The position numbers and the translations under genes are program-made. From Acidovorax sp. T1 (GTDB taxonomy: Bacteria > Pseudomonadota > Gammaproteobacteria > Burkholderiales > Burkholderiaceae_C), in NCBI RefSeq assembly GCF_002176815.1, contig NZ_CP021648.1, positions 2,178,001 to 2,242,000 on the forward strand: a DNA stretch of 64,000 nt. Reading direction: 5' to 3'. This document shows, piece after piece, positions 44,629 to 55,879 of this stretch; the stretch's first letter is position 1, and every line of letters begins with the position of its first letter. The notes under the pieces are model-generated. The model saw only the letters and a list, made by a program, of their open reading frames with translations. It was not told the DNA's origin and ran no database searches.

Positions 44629-44650
44629 AAAAGGCCCGCTTGCGCGGGCC
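44629..44650 (-). terminator. Rho-independent terminator after scoB
   Basis: On the minus strand GGCCCGC-GCAA-GCGGGCC is followed by TTTTGC, 27 nt after the scoB stop codon. It should insulate the HD-GYP gene from the scoAB transcript. Confidence 0.75.
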
Positions 44651-44677
44651 CATCTTGAGGCAAGTCAAGCAGCGCCT

Positions 44678-45316
44678 TCAGTGCAGCAGCGTAACGCCCG
44701 TCTTGGCCTGCAGGGTCTCGAACGTGACGCCAGGCGCCAGCTCCACCACCTTGAGGCCCAAGGGCGTCACGTCCATCACGGCCAGGTCAGTGATGATGCG
44801 GTCCACCACGCCCACACCCGTGAGCGGCAGCGTGCAGCGGGGCAGGATCTTCAGGTCTTCGGTGCCGTCTTTTTTGCGGGCCACATGCTCCATGAGCACG
44901 ATCACGCGCTTGACGCCGGCCACCAGGTCCATGGCGCCACCCATGCCCTTGACCATCTTGCCGGGAATCATCCAGTTGGCCAGGTCGCCCTGCTCGCTCA
45001 CCTGCATGGCGCCCAGGATGGACAGGTTGATCTTTCCGCCCCGGATCATGGCAAACGACTGGTCGCTGCTGAAGATCGACGAGCCCGGGATGGTGGTCAC
45101 GGTCTGCTTGCCGGCGTTGATCAGGTCGGCGTCCACCTTGTCTTCGGTGGGAAACGGGCCAATGCCCAGCATGCCGTTTTCGGACTGCAGCCACACTTCC
45201 TTGTCGCCTGTGAAGTTGGCCACCAGCGTGGGAATGCCGATGCCCAGGTTCACATAAAAACCGTCTTCGAGTTCTTGGGCCGCACGGGCGGCCATCTGGT
45301 CTTGGGTCCAAGGCAT
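44678..45316 (-). CDS. scoB: 3-oxoacid CoA-transferase, subunit B
   Basis: 212 residues from the ATG at 45316 ([21 protein letters not shown]); the frame is open further, but that part is the end of scoA in another frame. [12 protein letters not shown] and the catalytic glutamate motif [12 protein letters not shown] are clear, as is [19 protein letters not shown]. With ScoA it moves CoA between succinyl-CoA and acetoacetate or a related 3-oxoacid (AtoA, PcaJ and ScoB cannot be told apart here). It starts 2 nt after the scoA stop. Confidence 0.92.
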   Translation of the reverse strand: MPWTQDQMAARAAQELEDGFYVNLGIGIPTLVANFTGDKEVWLQSENGMLGIGPFPTEDKVDADLINAGKQTVTTIPGSSIFSSDQSFAMIRGGKINLSILGAMQVSEQGDLANWMIPGKMVKGMGGAMDLVAGVKRVIVLMEHVARKKDGTEDLKILPRCTLPLTGVGVVDRIITDLAVMDVTPLGLKVVELAPGVTFETLQAKTGVTLLH

Positions 45317-45318
45317 GG

Positions 45319-46029
45319 TCAGGCTCCTGCTTTCTCTGTGACGGTTCTTTTCTCGATGCGCTTTTCGGGATGGGCGTGGTGCACGATGCGGTGCACATAG
45401 ATACCGGGCAGATGAATCTGGTCGGGGTCGATCGTGCCCGTTTCCACCACCTCTTCCACCTCGACGATGCACAGTTTTCCGGCCATGGCCACGGCAGGGT
45501 TGAAGTTGCGTGCCGTCAGGCGAAACTGCAGGTTGCCCGATTGGTCGGCGCGCCAGGCCTTGACCAGCGAGACATCGGGCACCAGCGAGCGCTCCATCAC
45601 ATAGGTTTCGCCGTCGAACTCACGCAGCTCCTTGCCGTCAGCCACGATGGTGCCCACGCCGGTCTTGGTGAAAAAGGCCGGAATGCCCGCGCCGCCAGCG
45701 CGCAGCTTCTCGGCCAGCGTGCCCTGGGGCGTGAACTCCAGCTCCAGCTCCCCCGCCAGGTACTGGCGCTCGAACTCTTTGTTCTCGCCCACATAGGACG
45801 AGATCATTTTCTTGATCTGGCGCGTTTCGAGCAGCTTGCCCAAGCCAAAGCCATCCACGCCGGCGTTATTGGAGATCACGGAGAGGTTTTTCACGCCCGA
45901 ATCGCGCAGCGCATCGATCAGCGCCTCGGGAATGCCGCACAGGCCGAAGCCACCCACGGCCAGCAACTGGCCATCGGCAACCACGCCCTCAAGGGCCTTG
46001 GCTGCGGAAGGAAATAACTTTTTCACCAC
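45319..46029 (-). CDS. scoA: 3-oxoacid CoA-transferase, subunit A
   Basis: 236 residues ([16 protein letters not shown]). The CoA-binding glycine loop is [60 protein letters not shown] is the full family I signature, followed by [13 protein letters not shown]. It is first in the scoAB operon, divergent from a PAS-LuxR regulator, with overlapping inverted repeats in the gap. This layout suggests regulated use of acetoacetate or of ketone-like products of PHB breakdown. Confidence 0.93.
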   Translation of the reverse strand: MVKKLFPSAAKALEGVVADGQLLAVGGFGLCGIPEALIDALRDSGVKNLSVISNNAGVDGFGLGKLLETRQIKKMISSYVGENKEFERQYLAGELELEFTPQGTLAEKLRAGGAGIPAFFTKTGVGTIVADGKELREFDGETYVMERSLVPDVSLVKAWRADQSGNLQFRLTARNFNPAVAMAGKLCIVEVEEVVETGTIDPDQIHLPGIYVHRIVHHAHPEKRIEKRTVTEKAGA

Positions 46030-46053
46030 GATCTCCTTGATAGTTTTGATGCG

Positions 46054-46083
46054 CTACGATACTACGTAGATAGATAAGTAGTA
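46054..46083. promoter_or_regulatory. Overlapping inverted repeats in the scoA / luxR gap
   Basis: CTACG-N6-CGTAG (46054-46069) overlaps TACTAC-N12-GTAGTA (46060-46083). Both lie in the AT-rich 73-nt gap between the divergent scoA and luxR-type genes, a suitable operator for the regulator. Confidence 0.55.
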
Positions 46084-46102
46084 CCCCGTAAAGATTTGCA
46101 CT

Positions 46103-46648
46103 ATGGACGTTGATTACAGACTGGCCTTTGAATTTGCTCCCGTGGGTTTGGTGCTCTCGCGCAACCGCACCATGGTGGATTGCAACCGGCTGGTCTGTGA
46201 AATATTTGGCGCCTCGCGGGAGGTGCTGATCGGGCAATCTTTTGAGGTGCTCTACCCCAGTGCCGATGAGTACGAGCGTCTGGGTGCGCACATGGAACCC
46301 ATCCTGAACGCCAAGGGCCACTATGCCGACAACCGCATCATGAAACGGGCCAACGGCGAAGTTTTCTGGTGCCATGTGTCAGGCCGGGCCCTCAACCGCA
46401 ACGCTCCGCACGAATCAGGGATCTGGAGCTTTGAAGATCTCAGCGCGCAGCGCACCGTCAAGGCCGAACTCACGGGGCGTGAACGCGAAGTGGCAGCCAA
46501 GCTGCTCGAAGGCCTGACCTCCAAGGAAATCGGCAAGGCCCTGGAGATCAGCCACCGCACCGTGGAAATCTACCGCGCCCGCCTGATGCGTAAATACAGC
46601 GCCTCCACGGCCGCCGATCTGGTGCACAAGCTGGTGGCAGGTAATTAA
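46103..46648 (+). CDS. PAS-LuxR transcriptional regulator
   Basis: 181 residues. The PAS domain covers ~5-110 (FEFAPVGLVLSRNRTMVDCNRLVCEIFG, NGEVFWCHVSGRAL). The LuxR-type helix-turn-helix is at ~118-178 (LTGREREVAAKLLEGLTSKEIGKALEISHRTVEIYRARL). There is no receiver domain, so it responds to a ligand or redox signal through the PAS domain, not to a histidine kinase. It is divergent from scoAB and probably controls it. Confidence 0.9.
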   Translation: MDVDYRLAFEFAPVGLVLSRNRTMVDCNRLVCEIFGASREVLIGQSFEVLYPSADEYERLGAHMEPILNAKGHYADNRIMKRANGEVFWCHVSGRALNRNAPHESGIWSFEDLSAQRTVKAELTGREREVAAKLLEGLTSKEIGKALEISHRTVEIYRARLMRKYSASTAADLVHKLVAGN

Positions 46649-46708
46649 TCCCCATTGCGGCATGGAGGGGCGGCCGTGTCAGCCGCCTCGCCCATGCAGA
46701 AAGCACAA

Positions 46709-46746
46709 CGCCACCTGCCCGACCCAAGCGGGCCAGGCAGGTGGCG
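46709..46746. terminator. Long hairpin between luxR-type gene and katG
   Basis: CGCCACCTGCC (46709-46719) pairs perfectly with GGCAGGTGGCG (46736-46746). It lies between convergent stop codons, so it can serve both strands; the T-run is poor on each side, making the termination type uncertain. Confidence 0.6.
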
Positions 46747-46758
46747 TGATCAAGGCGC

Positions 46759-48966
<2,208 letters not shown>

Positions 48967-49000
48967 TCAATAAAAAATAATCAATTCGCGCAATCTTATT

Positions 49001-49020
49001 GATAGTTTTTGACAACTATC
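49001..49020. promoter_or_regulatory. GATAGTT-N6-AACTATC palindrome upstream of katG
   Basis: A perfect inverted repeat in the AT-rich stretch 83-102 nt ahead of katG. The ATAG/CTAT halves recall OxyR sites, but the inner distance is 10, not 7, so OxyR binding is only possible. The rest of the gap 48919-49139 holds no gene. Confidence 0.45.
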
Positions 49021-49139
49021 TACCCCAGCAAACCCCAAAACCTGCACCCCACGCCGCAGGCAAGCCCCAGCGCAACGGCCCCCGCCAGGGCTCCGTGGTA
49101 CGGTCACTGGAATCGACATTGACACCCAAGGAGACCCGC

Positions 49140-49724
49140 ATGAGCCGCTACCCTTTTCCCGACCTGAGTGCCCTGCCCAAAGACATCCGCACCCGCATTC
49201 TCGAAGTGCAGGAGAAAGCGGGCTTCATCCCCAACGTGTTCCTGGCGTTTGCGCGCCGTCCGGCCGAATGGCGCGCGTTTTTTGCGTACCACGATGCGCT
49301 GATGCTCAAGGAAGAAGGCAGCCTGACCAAGGGCGAGCGCGAGATGATCGTCACTGCCACCAGTGCCGCCAACCAGTGCCTGTATTGCGTGGTGGCCCAT
49401 GGCGCGATCTTGCGCATCTACGAAAAGAAACCGTTCGTGGCCGACCAGGTGGCCGTGAACCACCGCAAGGCCGACATCACGCCACGCCAGCGCACCATGC
49501 TCGACTTTGCAATGAAAGTCTGCCAGCGCTCGCACGAGGTCGAGGATGCCGACTTCACCGCCCTGCACGCCCATGGCTTTGACGACGAGGACATCTGGGA
49601 CATTGCGGCCATCACGGCGTTCTTTGGCCTGAGCAACCGCATGGCCAGCTTTGCCGGCATGCAGCCCAACCCCGAGTTTTATCTGATGGGCCGCGTGCCC
49701 AAAGCCAGAAAACCCACCGAATAA
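49140..49724 (+). CDS. AhpD-like / peroxidase-related carboxymuconolactone decarboxylase family protein
   Basis: 194 residues from the ATG at 49140, after Shine-Dalgarno AAGGAG. The redox motif is NQCLYCVVAHGA: CxxC followed by His, the AhpD-type thiol centre. It belongs to the 'uncharacterised peroxidase-related enzyme' group of AhpD-like proteins. It may reduce peroxides or alkylperoxiredoxin through the CxxC pair. It is divergent from katG and shares that promoter region, supporting a peroxide-stress role. A palindromic repeat follows the stop at once. Confidence 0.88.
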   Translation: MSRYPFPDLSALPKDIRTRILEVQEKAGFIPNVFLAFARRPAEWRAFFAYHDALMLKEEGSLTKGEREMIVTATSAANQCLYCVVAHGAILRIYEKKPFVADQVAVNHRKADITPRQRTMLDFAMKVCQRSHEVEDADFTALHAHGFDDEDIWDIAAITAFFGLSNRMASFAGMQPNPEFYLMGRVPKARKPTE

Positions 49725-49725
49725 C

Positions 49726-49790
49726 TATGATTTTGATAGCTACCAGCGCTTGATATTAAAGCGCTACACGGCAATTTGATTCAAAATCAT
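49726..49790 (+). repeat. Palindromic repeat (family GATAGCT), end of AhpD-like gene
   Basis: ATGATTTTGATAGCTACCAG, then CGCTTGATATTAAAGCGCT, then GATTCAAAATCAT. Its outer ends ATGATTTTGA / TCAAAATCAT are inverted too, so the whole 60-bp element can fold. It overlaps the stop codon of the thioesterase gene (49787-49789) on the other strand and may terminate both transcripts. Confidence 0.8.
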
Positions 49791-50209
49791 CCACTGACCA
49801 GCGCCCGCATCCAATCGGGCAGCGACACGGCTTTTTGCTGCGGAAAATCCACCCAGATGGTGGTCGCGCCGCCCGCCGCACAGATGGCGCCCGGCTGGTC
49901 CACGCGCTCCATCGTGCCCCAGGTCTCGAACGTGGTGCGGCCCGGGTCGCTGACGTAGAGCTTGAGCAGCACGTCGGCCGGGTATTCCAGCTGCTTGTAG
50001 AAATTGCAGAACGCATTGGCGATCACCGGCCCCTGCCCGCGCGGGTCGGGGTTGCAGCCCACCGACACCAGCCATTCGATGCGCGCCGTTTCCAGGTAGC
50101 GGAAGTACACGGTGTTGTTGACGTGGCCCATCGCATCCATGTCGCCCCAGCGCACGGGAAAGCGCATTTCAAAGACGAGTTTCTTGACCTCTGGGACGTC
50201 AATCTTCAT
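49787..50209 (-). CDS. Acyl-CoA thioesterase (4HBT, hot-dog fold)
   Basis: 140 residues from the ATG at 50209. RWGDMDAMGHVNNTVYFRYLETARIEWL is the YbgC/FadM-type active-site signature, with the catalytic Asp in DMDAMGH. It hydrolyses acyl-CoA or 4-hydroxybenzoyl-CoA-like thioesters; the chain length is not predictable. The start overlaps the SDR stop (ATGA), so both are translationally coupled. The last codons overlap a palindromic repeat, which probably provides the stop. Confidence 0.87.
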   Translation of the reverse strand: MKIDVPEVKKLVFEMRFPVRWGDMDAMGHVNNTVYFRYLETARIEWLVSVGCNPDPRGQGPVIANAFCNFYKQLEYPADVLLKLYVSDPGRTTFETWGTMERVDQPGAICAAGGATTIWVDFPQQKAVSLPDWMRALVSG

Positions 50210-50988
50210 ATCGCAAAGCCGTCGTCCGCCGCGATCACTGCGCCATTTACAAAGTGGCTCTGGTCGCTGGCCAGCATCACGATGAGCGCATCCAGGTCCT
50301 GCGGCTGCCCCACGCGCTTGCGCGGCAGCATGGAGATGAGTTTTTGGCCCTGCTCGGTGTCCCAATGGTGGTGGTTGATCTCGGTGTCGATGTAGCCGGG
50401 GCAGATGGCATTCACGTTGATGCCGAAGCGCCCCCACTCCAGCGCCATGGCGCGGGTCATCTGCACCACGGCGGCCTTGCTCATGCAGTAGGCGCCGATC
50501 TGCGGCAGCACCTTGAGCCCGGCCATCGAGGCGATGTTGATGATGCGCCCGCCCGTGAAACTGCCCGGCGCCGCGCCACGCGAGCGCGCCAGCATGCGCT
50601 TGCCCACCTCTTGCGCCACAAAGAACGCACCCTTCACGTTGGTGTCGAAGATGAAGTCGTAATCCTCAAGCGTCACGTCCTGGATGCGCTGCGTGGTGCT
50701 CACACCCGAGTTGTTGACCAGGATGTCGATGGAGCCCATTTCCGTCTCGGCATGGGCCACTGCGGCCTTGATGGAATCGAGGTCGGTCACATCAAGTTCA
50801 ACCACATGGGCATCGCCCCCTTCGCCTTCGATGCGGGCCCGCAGTTCCTTGAGCTTTTCCAGCCGCCGGCTGGCCAGCACCACACCGGCACCCGCGCGGG
50901 CCAGGGTGCGCGCGAACTGGGCCCCCAGGCCGCTGGAGGCGCCCGTCACCAAGGCTACACGGCCGGACAAATCGATGCTGTAAGCCAT
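50206..50988 (-). CDS. Short-chain dehydrogenase/reductase
   Basis: 260 residues from the ATG at 50988, preceded by GGAGAG. Classical SDR motifs are TGASSGLG (cofactor), DILVNNSGVS, catalytic Ser in NIASMAG and YCMSK (Tyr and Lys). PGYIDTEIN follows. The order with a thioesterase and an ETF-ubiquinone oxidoreductase gene nearby suggests fatty-acid or acyl-CoA breakdown, for instance 3-hydroxyacyl-CoA or alcohol oxidation. It is divergent from the ETF-QO gene. Confidence 0.88.
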   Translation of the reverse strand: MAYSIDLSGRVALVTGASSGLGAQFARTLARAGAGVVLASRRLEKLKELRARIEGEGGDAHVVELDVTDLDSIKAAVAHAETEMGSIDILVNNSGVSTTQRIQDVTLEDYDFIFDTNVKGAFFVAQEVGKRMLARSRGAAPGSFTGGRIINIASMAGLKVLPQIGAYCMSKAAVVQMTRAMALEWGRFGINVNAICPGYIDTEINHHHWDTEQGQKLISMLPRKRVGQPQDLDALIVMLASDQSHFVNGAVIAADDGFAI

Positions 50989-51149
50989 TGAGAGTCTCTC
51001 CACAAATGAGAAATAGAACGAAAACAGTGAACGAAAACGCCCCTTCGATGGTGCGTATTCGCATGAATACAATCAGTCGCCAGACGGACAGTGCTTTATC
51101 GCCTTGTTGCAAAAAATCCATTCATTATCAAACGCCCGACGAGACGCCC

Positions 51150-52856
51150 ATGACAAACCAAGAAATCCTCGCCCAATACGGTCCCCGCGAAGCCATGGAA
51201 TATGACGTGGTCGTGGTGGGCGGCGGCCCCGCCGGCCTGTCCACCGCCATCCGGCTCAAGCAGCTGGCCGCCGAAAAAGGCCAGGACGTGTCGGTGGTGG
51301 TGCTGGAAAAAGGCTCCGAGCCCGGCGCGCACATTCTTTCGGGCGCGATCATGGACCCCAAGGCGCTGACCGAGCTGATTCCCAACTGGAAGGAACTCGG
51401 CGCCCCGCTGAACCAGCCCGTCACCGACGACGCCATGGTGTTCCTGGGCGAGAAATCGTCGTTTCGCACGCCCAACTTCCTGCTGCCAGGCTGTTTTCAG
51501 AACCACGGCAACTACATCGTCAGCCTGGGCAACGTCACGCGCTGGCTGGCGCAGCAGGCCGAGAACCTGGGCGTGGAAATCTTCCCCGGCTTTGCCGCCG
51601 CCGAAGTGCTCTACAACGACAACGGCAGCGTCAAGGGCGTGGCCACCGGCAACATGGGCGTGAGCAAGGAGGGCGAGCCCACGGGCGACTTCCAGCTCGG
51701 CATGGAACTGCACGCCAAGTACACCATCTTTGCCGAGGGCGCGCGCGGCCATCTGGGCAAGCAGGTCATCGCCCGCTTCAAGCTCGATGCCGAAAGCGAC
51801 CCGCAGACCTACGGCCTGGGCATCAAGGAACTGTGGGAAATCGACCCCGCCCGCCACCAGCCCGGCTTTGTGTTGCACACCGCCGGCTGGCCCATGGACA
51901 ACAACACCTACGGCGGCGCCTTCCTGTACCACATGGAAGACAACAAGGTCACGCTGGGCTTCATCACGGGCCTGGACTACGCCAACCCGTACCTCAGCCC
52001 GTTCGAGGAATTCCAGCGCTGGAAGACGCACGCCAACATCCGCTACTACCTGGAAGGCGACGAATCCAAGGGCATCAAGCCGGCCAAGCGCATCAGCTAC
52101 GGCGCCCGCGCCATCACGGCCGGTGGCCTGATGAGCCTGCCCAAGACCGTGTTCCCGGGCGGCGCGCTGGTGGGCTGCGATGCGGGTTACCTCAACGTCA
52201 GCCGCATCAAGGGCAGCCATGCCGCCATCAAGACCGGCATGCTGGCCGCCGAGGCCGCCTATGAGGCCATCACCGGTGGGCGCCAGCACGACGAACTCAC
52301 GGCCTACCCCAAGGCGTTCGAAGCCAGCTGGCTCTACACCGAGCTGAACAAGGCGCGCAACTTCAAGGCATGGTTCAAGAAGGGCCTGACGGTGGCCACG
52401 GTGATGAACGGTATCGAGCAGTTCGCGCTCAAGGGCCACATCCCATGGACGCTGCACCGCGACAAGCCCGACCACGCCTATCTGAAGCCCGCCGCCGAGT
52501 GCAAGCCCATCGCCTATCCCAAGCCCGATGGCAAGATCACCTTCGACCGCCTCTCCAGCGTGTTCGTGAGCAACACCAACCACGCCGAAAACCAGCCAGC
52601 GCACCTGACGCTGAAAGACACCAGCGTGCCGGTGAACATCAACCTGGCCAAATACGCTGGCCCCGAGGCCCGCTACTGCCCGGCCGGCGTGTACGAGTTT
52701 GTGCCCGACGAAGCCAAGGGCGGCAGCGCGCAGCGCCTGCAGATCAACGCGCAAAACTGCGTGCACTGCAAAACCTGCGACATCAAGGACCCGACGCAAA
52801 ACATTGTCTGGGTCACGCCCGAAGGTGGCGGCGGCCCGAACTACTCGGGCATGTAA
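51150..52856 (+). CDS. Electron transfer flavoprotein-ubiquinone oxidoreductase
   Basis: 568 residues from the ATG at 51150 (MTNQEILAQYGPREAMEYD). FAD binding is VVVGGGPAGLSTAIRL. The membrane and quinone-binding region lies in the middle. The C-terminal [4Fe-4S] cluster cysteines are in YCPAGVYEF and NCVHCKTCDIKDP. It feeds electrons from acyl-CoA dehydrogenases, through ETF, into the ubiquinone pool at the inner membrane. It is monocistronic, ended by a strong terminator. Confidence 0.95.
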   Translation: MTNQEILAQYGPREAMEYDVVVVGGGPAGLSTAIRLKQLAAEKGQDVSVVVLEKGSEPGAHILSGAIMDPKALTELIPNWKELGAPLNQPVTDDAMVFLGEKSSFRTPNFLLPGCFQNHGNYIVSLGNVTRWLAQQAENLGVEIFPGFAAAEVLYNDNGSVKGVATGNMGVSKEGEPTGDFQLGMELHAKYTIFAEGARGHLGKQVIARFKLDAESDPQTYGLGIKELWEIDPARHQPGFVLHTAGWPMDNNTYGGAFLYHMEDNKVTLGFITGLDYANPYLSPFEEFQRWKTHANIRYYLEGDESKGIKPAKRISYGARAITAGGLMSLPKTVFPGGALVGCDAGYLNVSRIKGSHAAIKTGMLAAEAAYEAITGGRQHDELTAYPKAFEASWLYTELNKARNFKAWFKKGLTVATVMNGIEQFALKGHIPWTLHRDKPDHAYLKPAAECKPIAYPKPDGKITFDRLSSVFVSNTNHAENQPAHLTLKDTSVPVNINLAKYAGPEARYCPAGVYEFVPDEAKGGSAQRLQINAQNCVHCKTCDIKDPTQNIVWVTPEGGGGPNYSGM

Positions 52857-52881
52857 AAACCATAGCACCTTGCGCATGAAG

Positions 52882-52903
52882 GGCCTGCGCTGCAGGCCTT
52901 TTT
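52882..52903 (+). terminator. Rho-independent terminator of ETF-QO gene
   Basis: GGCCTGC-GCT-GCAGGCC followed by TTTTT, 26 nt after the stop codon. Confidence 0.88.
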
Positions 52904-53066
52904 CGTTAATTTTTTAACCGCACCGCGCTGAAATCCCGACCCTGCCACGGGGCGGCTTGCCCCGCTTGCCAGCGCGGTGCCTGAGCGCAGTAAACTTGCT
53001 AGTTGGCCCCTTTGCAGCGTGTGCAGGCCAACCCGATCCATCCAAAAAACCAGAAAGACCGCGCAG

Positions 53067-54038
53067 ATGAACATGAAGCAATTGCCCTGGATGTCCCTGG
53101 GTGCCCTCGCCCTGGCCGTGGCCGGCGTGGCCCCCGCCAGTGCCCAGCAAAAATCCGTGGCAGTGACCGCAATCGTCGAACACCCCGCCCTCGACTCCGT
53201 GCGCGACGGCGTGCAGGCAGGGTTGAAGGAAGCCGGCTTTGAAGCGGGCAAGAACCTCAAGTGGCAGTACCAAAGCGCCCAGGGCAACACCGGCACGGCC
53301 GCGCAAATCGCCCGCAAGTTCGTCGGTGACAAGCCCGATGCCATCGTCGCCATCGCCACGCCCTCGGCCCAGGCCGTGATTGCCTCGACCAAGACCGTTC
53401 CCGTCGTGTTCTCGGCAGTGACCGACCCGGTGGCGGCCAAGCTGGTGAAGAACTGGGAGCCTTCGCACAACAACGTAACCGGCGTGTCCGACCTGCTGGC
53501 GCTCGACAAGCAGATGGACCTGGTCAAGCAGGTGGTGCCGGGTGCCAAGCGCGTGGGCGTGGTTTACAACCCCGGCGAGGCCAATTCGGTCGTCGTGGTC
53601 AAGCAGCTGCAGGCCCTGCTGCCCAAGCTGGGCATGACGCTGGTCGAGGCTGCAGCGCCGCGATCGGTGGACGTAAGCAGCGCCGCGCGCAGCCTGATCG
53701 GCAAGGTCGATGTGATCTACACCAGCACCGACAACAACGTGGTCTCGGCCTACGAAGCGCTGGTGAAGGTGGGCCAGGAGGCCAAGATTCCGCTGGTGGC
53801 TTCGGACACCGACAGCGTCAAGCGTGGCGCCATCGCCGCCTTTGGCATCAACTACCGCGATCTGGGCGAGCAGACCGGCCGCATGGTGGCGCGCATCCTC
53901 AAGGGCGAAAAGCCCGGCGACATCAAGCCCGAAGTCAGCACCAAGATGGAACTGTTCGTGAACCCCGGCGCAGCCGAAAAACAGGGCGTGAAGCTGTCTG
54001 ACGCGCTGATCAAGTCGGCCGCGCAGGTCGTGCAATAA
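53067..54038 (+). CDS. ABC transporter substrate-binding protein (TrpX-like)
   Basis: 323 residues from the ATG at 53067. The signal peptide ends at VAPASA (cleavage before QQK). The mature protein follows the ABC_sub_bind family: VTAIVEHPALDSVRDGVQAGL, then AIATPSAQAV and VFSAVTDPVAAKLV. This family includes TrpX for tryptophan in Firmicutes, but in Burkholderiales the ligand is not established. It is the first gene of a binding protein-permease-ATPase operon; a terminator directly after it probably keeps its level above that of the membrane parts. Confidence 0.9.
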   Translation: MNMKQLPWMSLGALALAVAGVAPASAQQKSVAVTAIVEHPALDSVRDGVQAGLKEAGFEAGKNLKWQYQSAQGNTGTAAQIARKFVGDKPDAIVAIATPSAQAVIASTKTVPVVFSAVTDPVAAKLVKNWEPSHNNVTGVSDLLALDKQMDLVKQVVPGAKRVGVVYNPGEANSVVVVKQLQALLPKLGMTLVEAAAPRSVDVSSAARSLIGKVDVIYTSTDNNVVSAYEALVKVGQEAKIPLVASDTDSVKRGAIAAFGINYRDLGEQTGRMVARILKGEKPGDIKPEVSTKMELFVNPGAAEKQGVKLSDALIKSAAQVVQ

Positions 54039-54087
54039 GCGCACAACACCCTGTGCAGGACCGGGTCGTCAGCCCCGGGCCCCTCCG

Positions 54088-54125
54088 GCAGGAGCCATGC
54101 CCCGCGTGGCTCCTGCTTTGTTTTT
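54088..54125 (+). terminator. Intercistronic terminator within ABC operon
   Basis: GCAGGAGCCA (54088-54097) pairs perfectly with TGGCTCCTGC (54107-54116), followed by TTTGTTTTT. It lies between the binding-protein and permease genes, so it is an attenuating terminator. An ATG inside it (54097) opens the permease frame but is unlikely as a start. Confidence 0.85.
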
Positions 54126-54147
54126 CCCCTTGCTGGCCCCGCTGCCC

Positions 54148-55038
54148 ATGTCCTTCTTTTCCCTGCTCGGCGCCGTTGAAATCGGCCTGATCTTCAGCCT
54201 GGTGGCCCTGGGCGTCTTCATTTCGTTCCGGTTGCTGCGCTTTCCTGACCTCACGGTGGATGGCAGCTTCCCGCTGGGCGGCGCCGTCTGCGCCATTCTG
54301 ATTTCCACCGGCACCAACGCCTGGGTGGCCACGCTGGCCGCCACGGCAGCAGGCGCCGTGGCCGGGCTGATCACGGGCTGGCTCAACGTCAAGCTCAAGA
54401 TCATGGACCTGCTGGCCAGCATCTTGATGATGATTGCGCTGTACTCGATCAACCTGCGCATCATGGGCGGGCCCAACGTGCCCCTCATCAACGACCCCAC
54501 GCTGTTCGTGCTGCTGCAGCCCGAAGGCATGCAGGACTACATTGCGCGCCCACTGATCCTGGCCGTCATCGTGGTGGCCGCCAAGCTGCTGCTGGACTGG
54601 TTTTTTGCCACCGAACGGGGCCTGGCCATTCGCGCCACCGGCTCGAATGCCCGCATGGCCCGCGCGCAGGGCGTGAACACCGGCGCCATGATGCTGCTGG
54701 GTCTGGCGATTTCCAATGGTCTGGTGGGCCTGGCCGGCGCGCTGTTTGCGCAGACGCAGGGCGGCTCGGACATCTCCATGGGCATCGGCACCATCGTCAT
54801 CGGCCTGGCCGCCGTGATCGTGGGCGAGAGCATCCTGCCCTCGCGCCGCCTGATTTATGCCACGCTGGCCGTGATCATTGGTGCCATCGCCTACCGCTTC
54901 TTCATTGCGCTGGCGCTCAACAGCGACTTCATCGGCCTAAAGGCGCAGGATTTGAATCTGATCACCGCCGTGCTGGTGGCCGTGGCGCTGGTGATTCCGC
55001 AGCTCAAGCGCAAGCTCGCCAAGCGCAAGCCGTCCTGA
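54148..55038 (+). CDS. ABC transporter permease (TrpY-like, BPD_transp_2)
   Basis: 296 residues from the ATG at 54148 (MSFFSLLGAVEIGLIFSLV); the in-frame ATG at 54097 lies in a terminator stem. About eight to nine transmembrane segments are seen. FPDLTVDGSFPLGGAV and ATGSNARMARAQGVN are hallmarks of this permease family, related to branched-chain amino-acid permeases. It forms the membrane channel with the following ATPase. The gene of the ATPase starts 22 nt downstream. Confidence 0.9.
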   Translation: MSFFSLLGAVEIGLIFSLVALGVFISFRLLRFPDLTVDGSFPLGGAVCAILISTGTNAWVATLAATAAGAVAGLITGWLNVKLKIMDLLASILMMIALYSINLRIMGGPNVPLINDPTLFVLLQPEGMQDYIARPLILAVIVVAAKLLLDWFFATERGLAIRATGSNARMARAQGVNTGAMMLLGLAISNGLVGLAGALFAQTQGGSDISMGIGTIVIGLAAVIVGESILPSRRLIYATLAVIIGAIAYRFFIALALNSDFIGLKAQDLNLITAVLVAVALVIPQLKRKLAKRKPS

Positions 55039-55060
55039 ACCCGCGCACCGAAAGAGCCCC

Positions 55061-55855
55061 ATGCTGAGCGCCCAACACCTCGAAATCACCTTCAACCCCG
55101 GCACGCCGATTGAAACGCGCGCCCTGCGCGGCATGTCGCTGGACATTCCGGCCGGGCAATTTGTCACCGTCATCGGCTCCAACGGTGCCGGCAAGTCCAC
55201 CTTTCTCAACGCCATCTCGGGTGACCAGTCGGTGGACAGTGGCCGCATCGCCATCGACGGCGTGGACGTCACGCGCATGCCCGTGTGGGCCCGCGCAGAG
55301 CGCGTGGCCCGCGTGTTCCAGGACCCGATGGCCGGCACCTGCGAAGACCTCACCATCGAAGAAAACATGGCACTGGCGCAGCGCCGCGGCACCTTCCGCA
55401 ACCTGGGCCGCGCCGTCAAGGCATCGATGCGCGAGGGTTTTCGCGAACGCCTGGCCACGCTGGGCCTGGGCCTCGAAAACCGCCTGACCGACCGCATCGG
55501 CCTGCTCTCGGGCGGCCAGCGCCAGGCCGTGAGCCTGCTGATGGCGGCGCTGCAGCCGTCGCGCATCCTGCTGCTCGACGAGCACACCGCCGCGCTCGAC
55601 CCGCGCACCGCCGACTTCGTGCTGCGGCTGACCGAGCGCATCGTGCAGGAGAGCAAGCTGACCACCATGATGGTCACGCACAGCATGCGCCAGGCGCTCG
55701 ACGTGGGCGAACGCACCGTGATGCTGCACCAGGGCCAGGTAGTGCTCGATGTTTCCGGCGAAGAGCGCAAGCGCCTGGATGTGCCCGACCTGCTGCACAT
55801 GTTTGAAAAAGTGCGCGGCGAAAAGCTGTCGGACGACGCCCTGCTGCTGGGTTGA
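55061..55855 (+). CDS. ABC transporter ATP-binding protein (TrpZ-like)
   Basis: 264 residues. Walker A is GSNGAGKST, the signature LLSGGQRQAVSL, Walker B ILLLDEHTAALD (with Glu to Asp-Glu pattern intact) and the H-loop MVTHSMRQAL. It powers import by the binding protein and permease upstream. A palindromic repeat lies after the stop, before the convergent Lrp gene. Confidence 0.93.
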   Translation: MLSAQHLEITFNPGTPIETRALRGMSLDIPAGQFVTVIGSNGAGKSTFLNAISGDQSVDSGRIAIDGVDVTRMPVWARAERVARVFQDPMAGTCEDLTIEENMALAQRRGTFRNLGRAVKASMREGFRERLATLGLGLENRLTDRIGLLSGGQRQAVSLLMAALQPSRILLLDEHTAALDPRTADFVLRLTERIVQESKLTTMMVTHSMRQALDVGERTVMLHQGQVVLDVSGEERKRLDVPDLLHMFEKVRGEKLSDDALLLG

Positions 55856-55879
55856 GGCGGGCGTGGGCTGCGCCTTTTC

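Noticed and set aside
48999..49139. Longer N terminus for the AhpD-like protein
   Set aside because: The frame is open upstream, but the Shine-Dalgarno and family start both point to the ATG at 49140.
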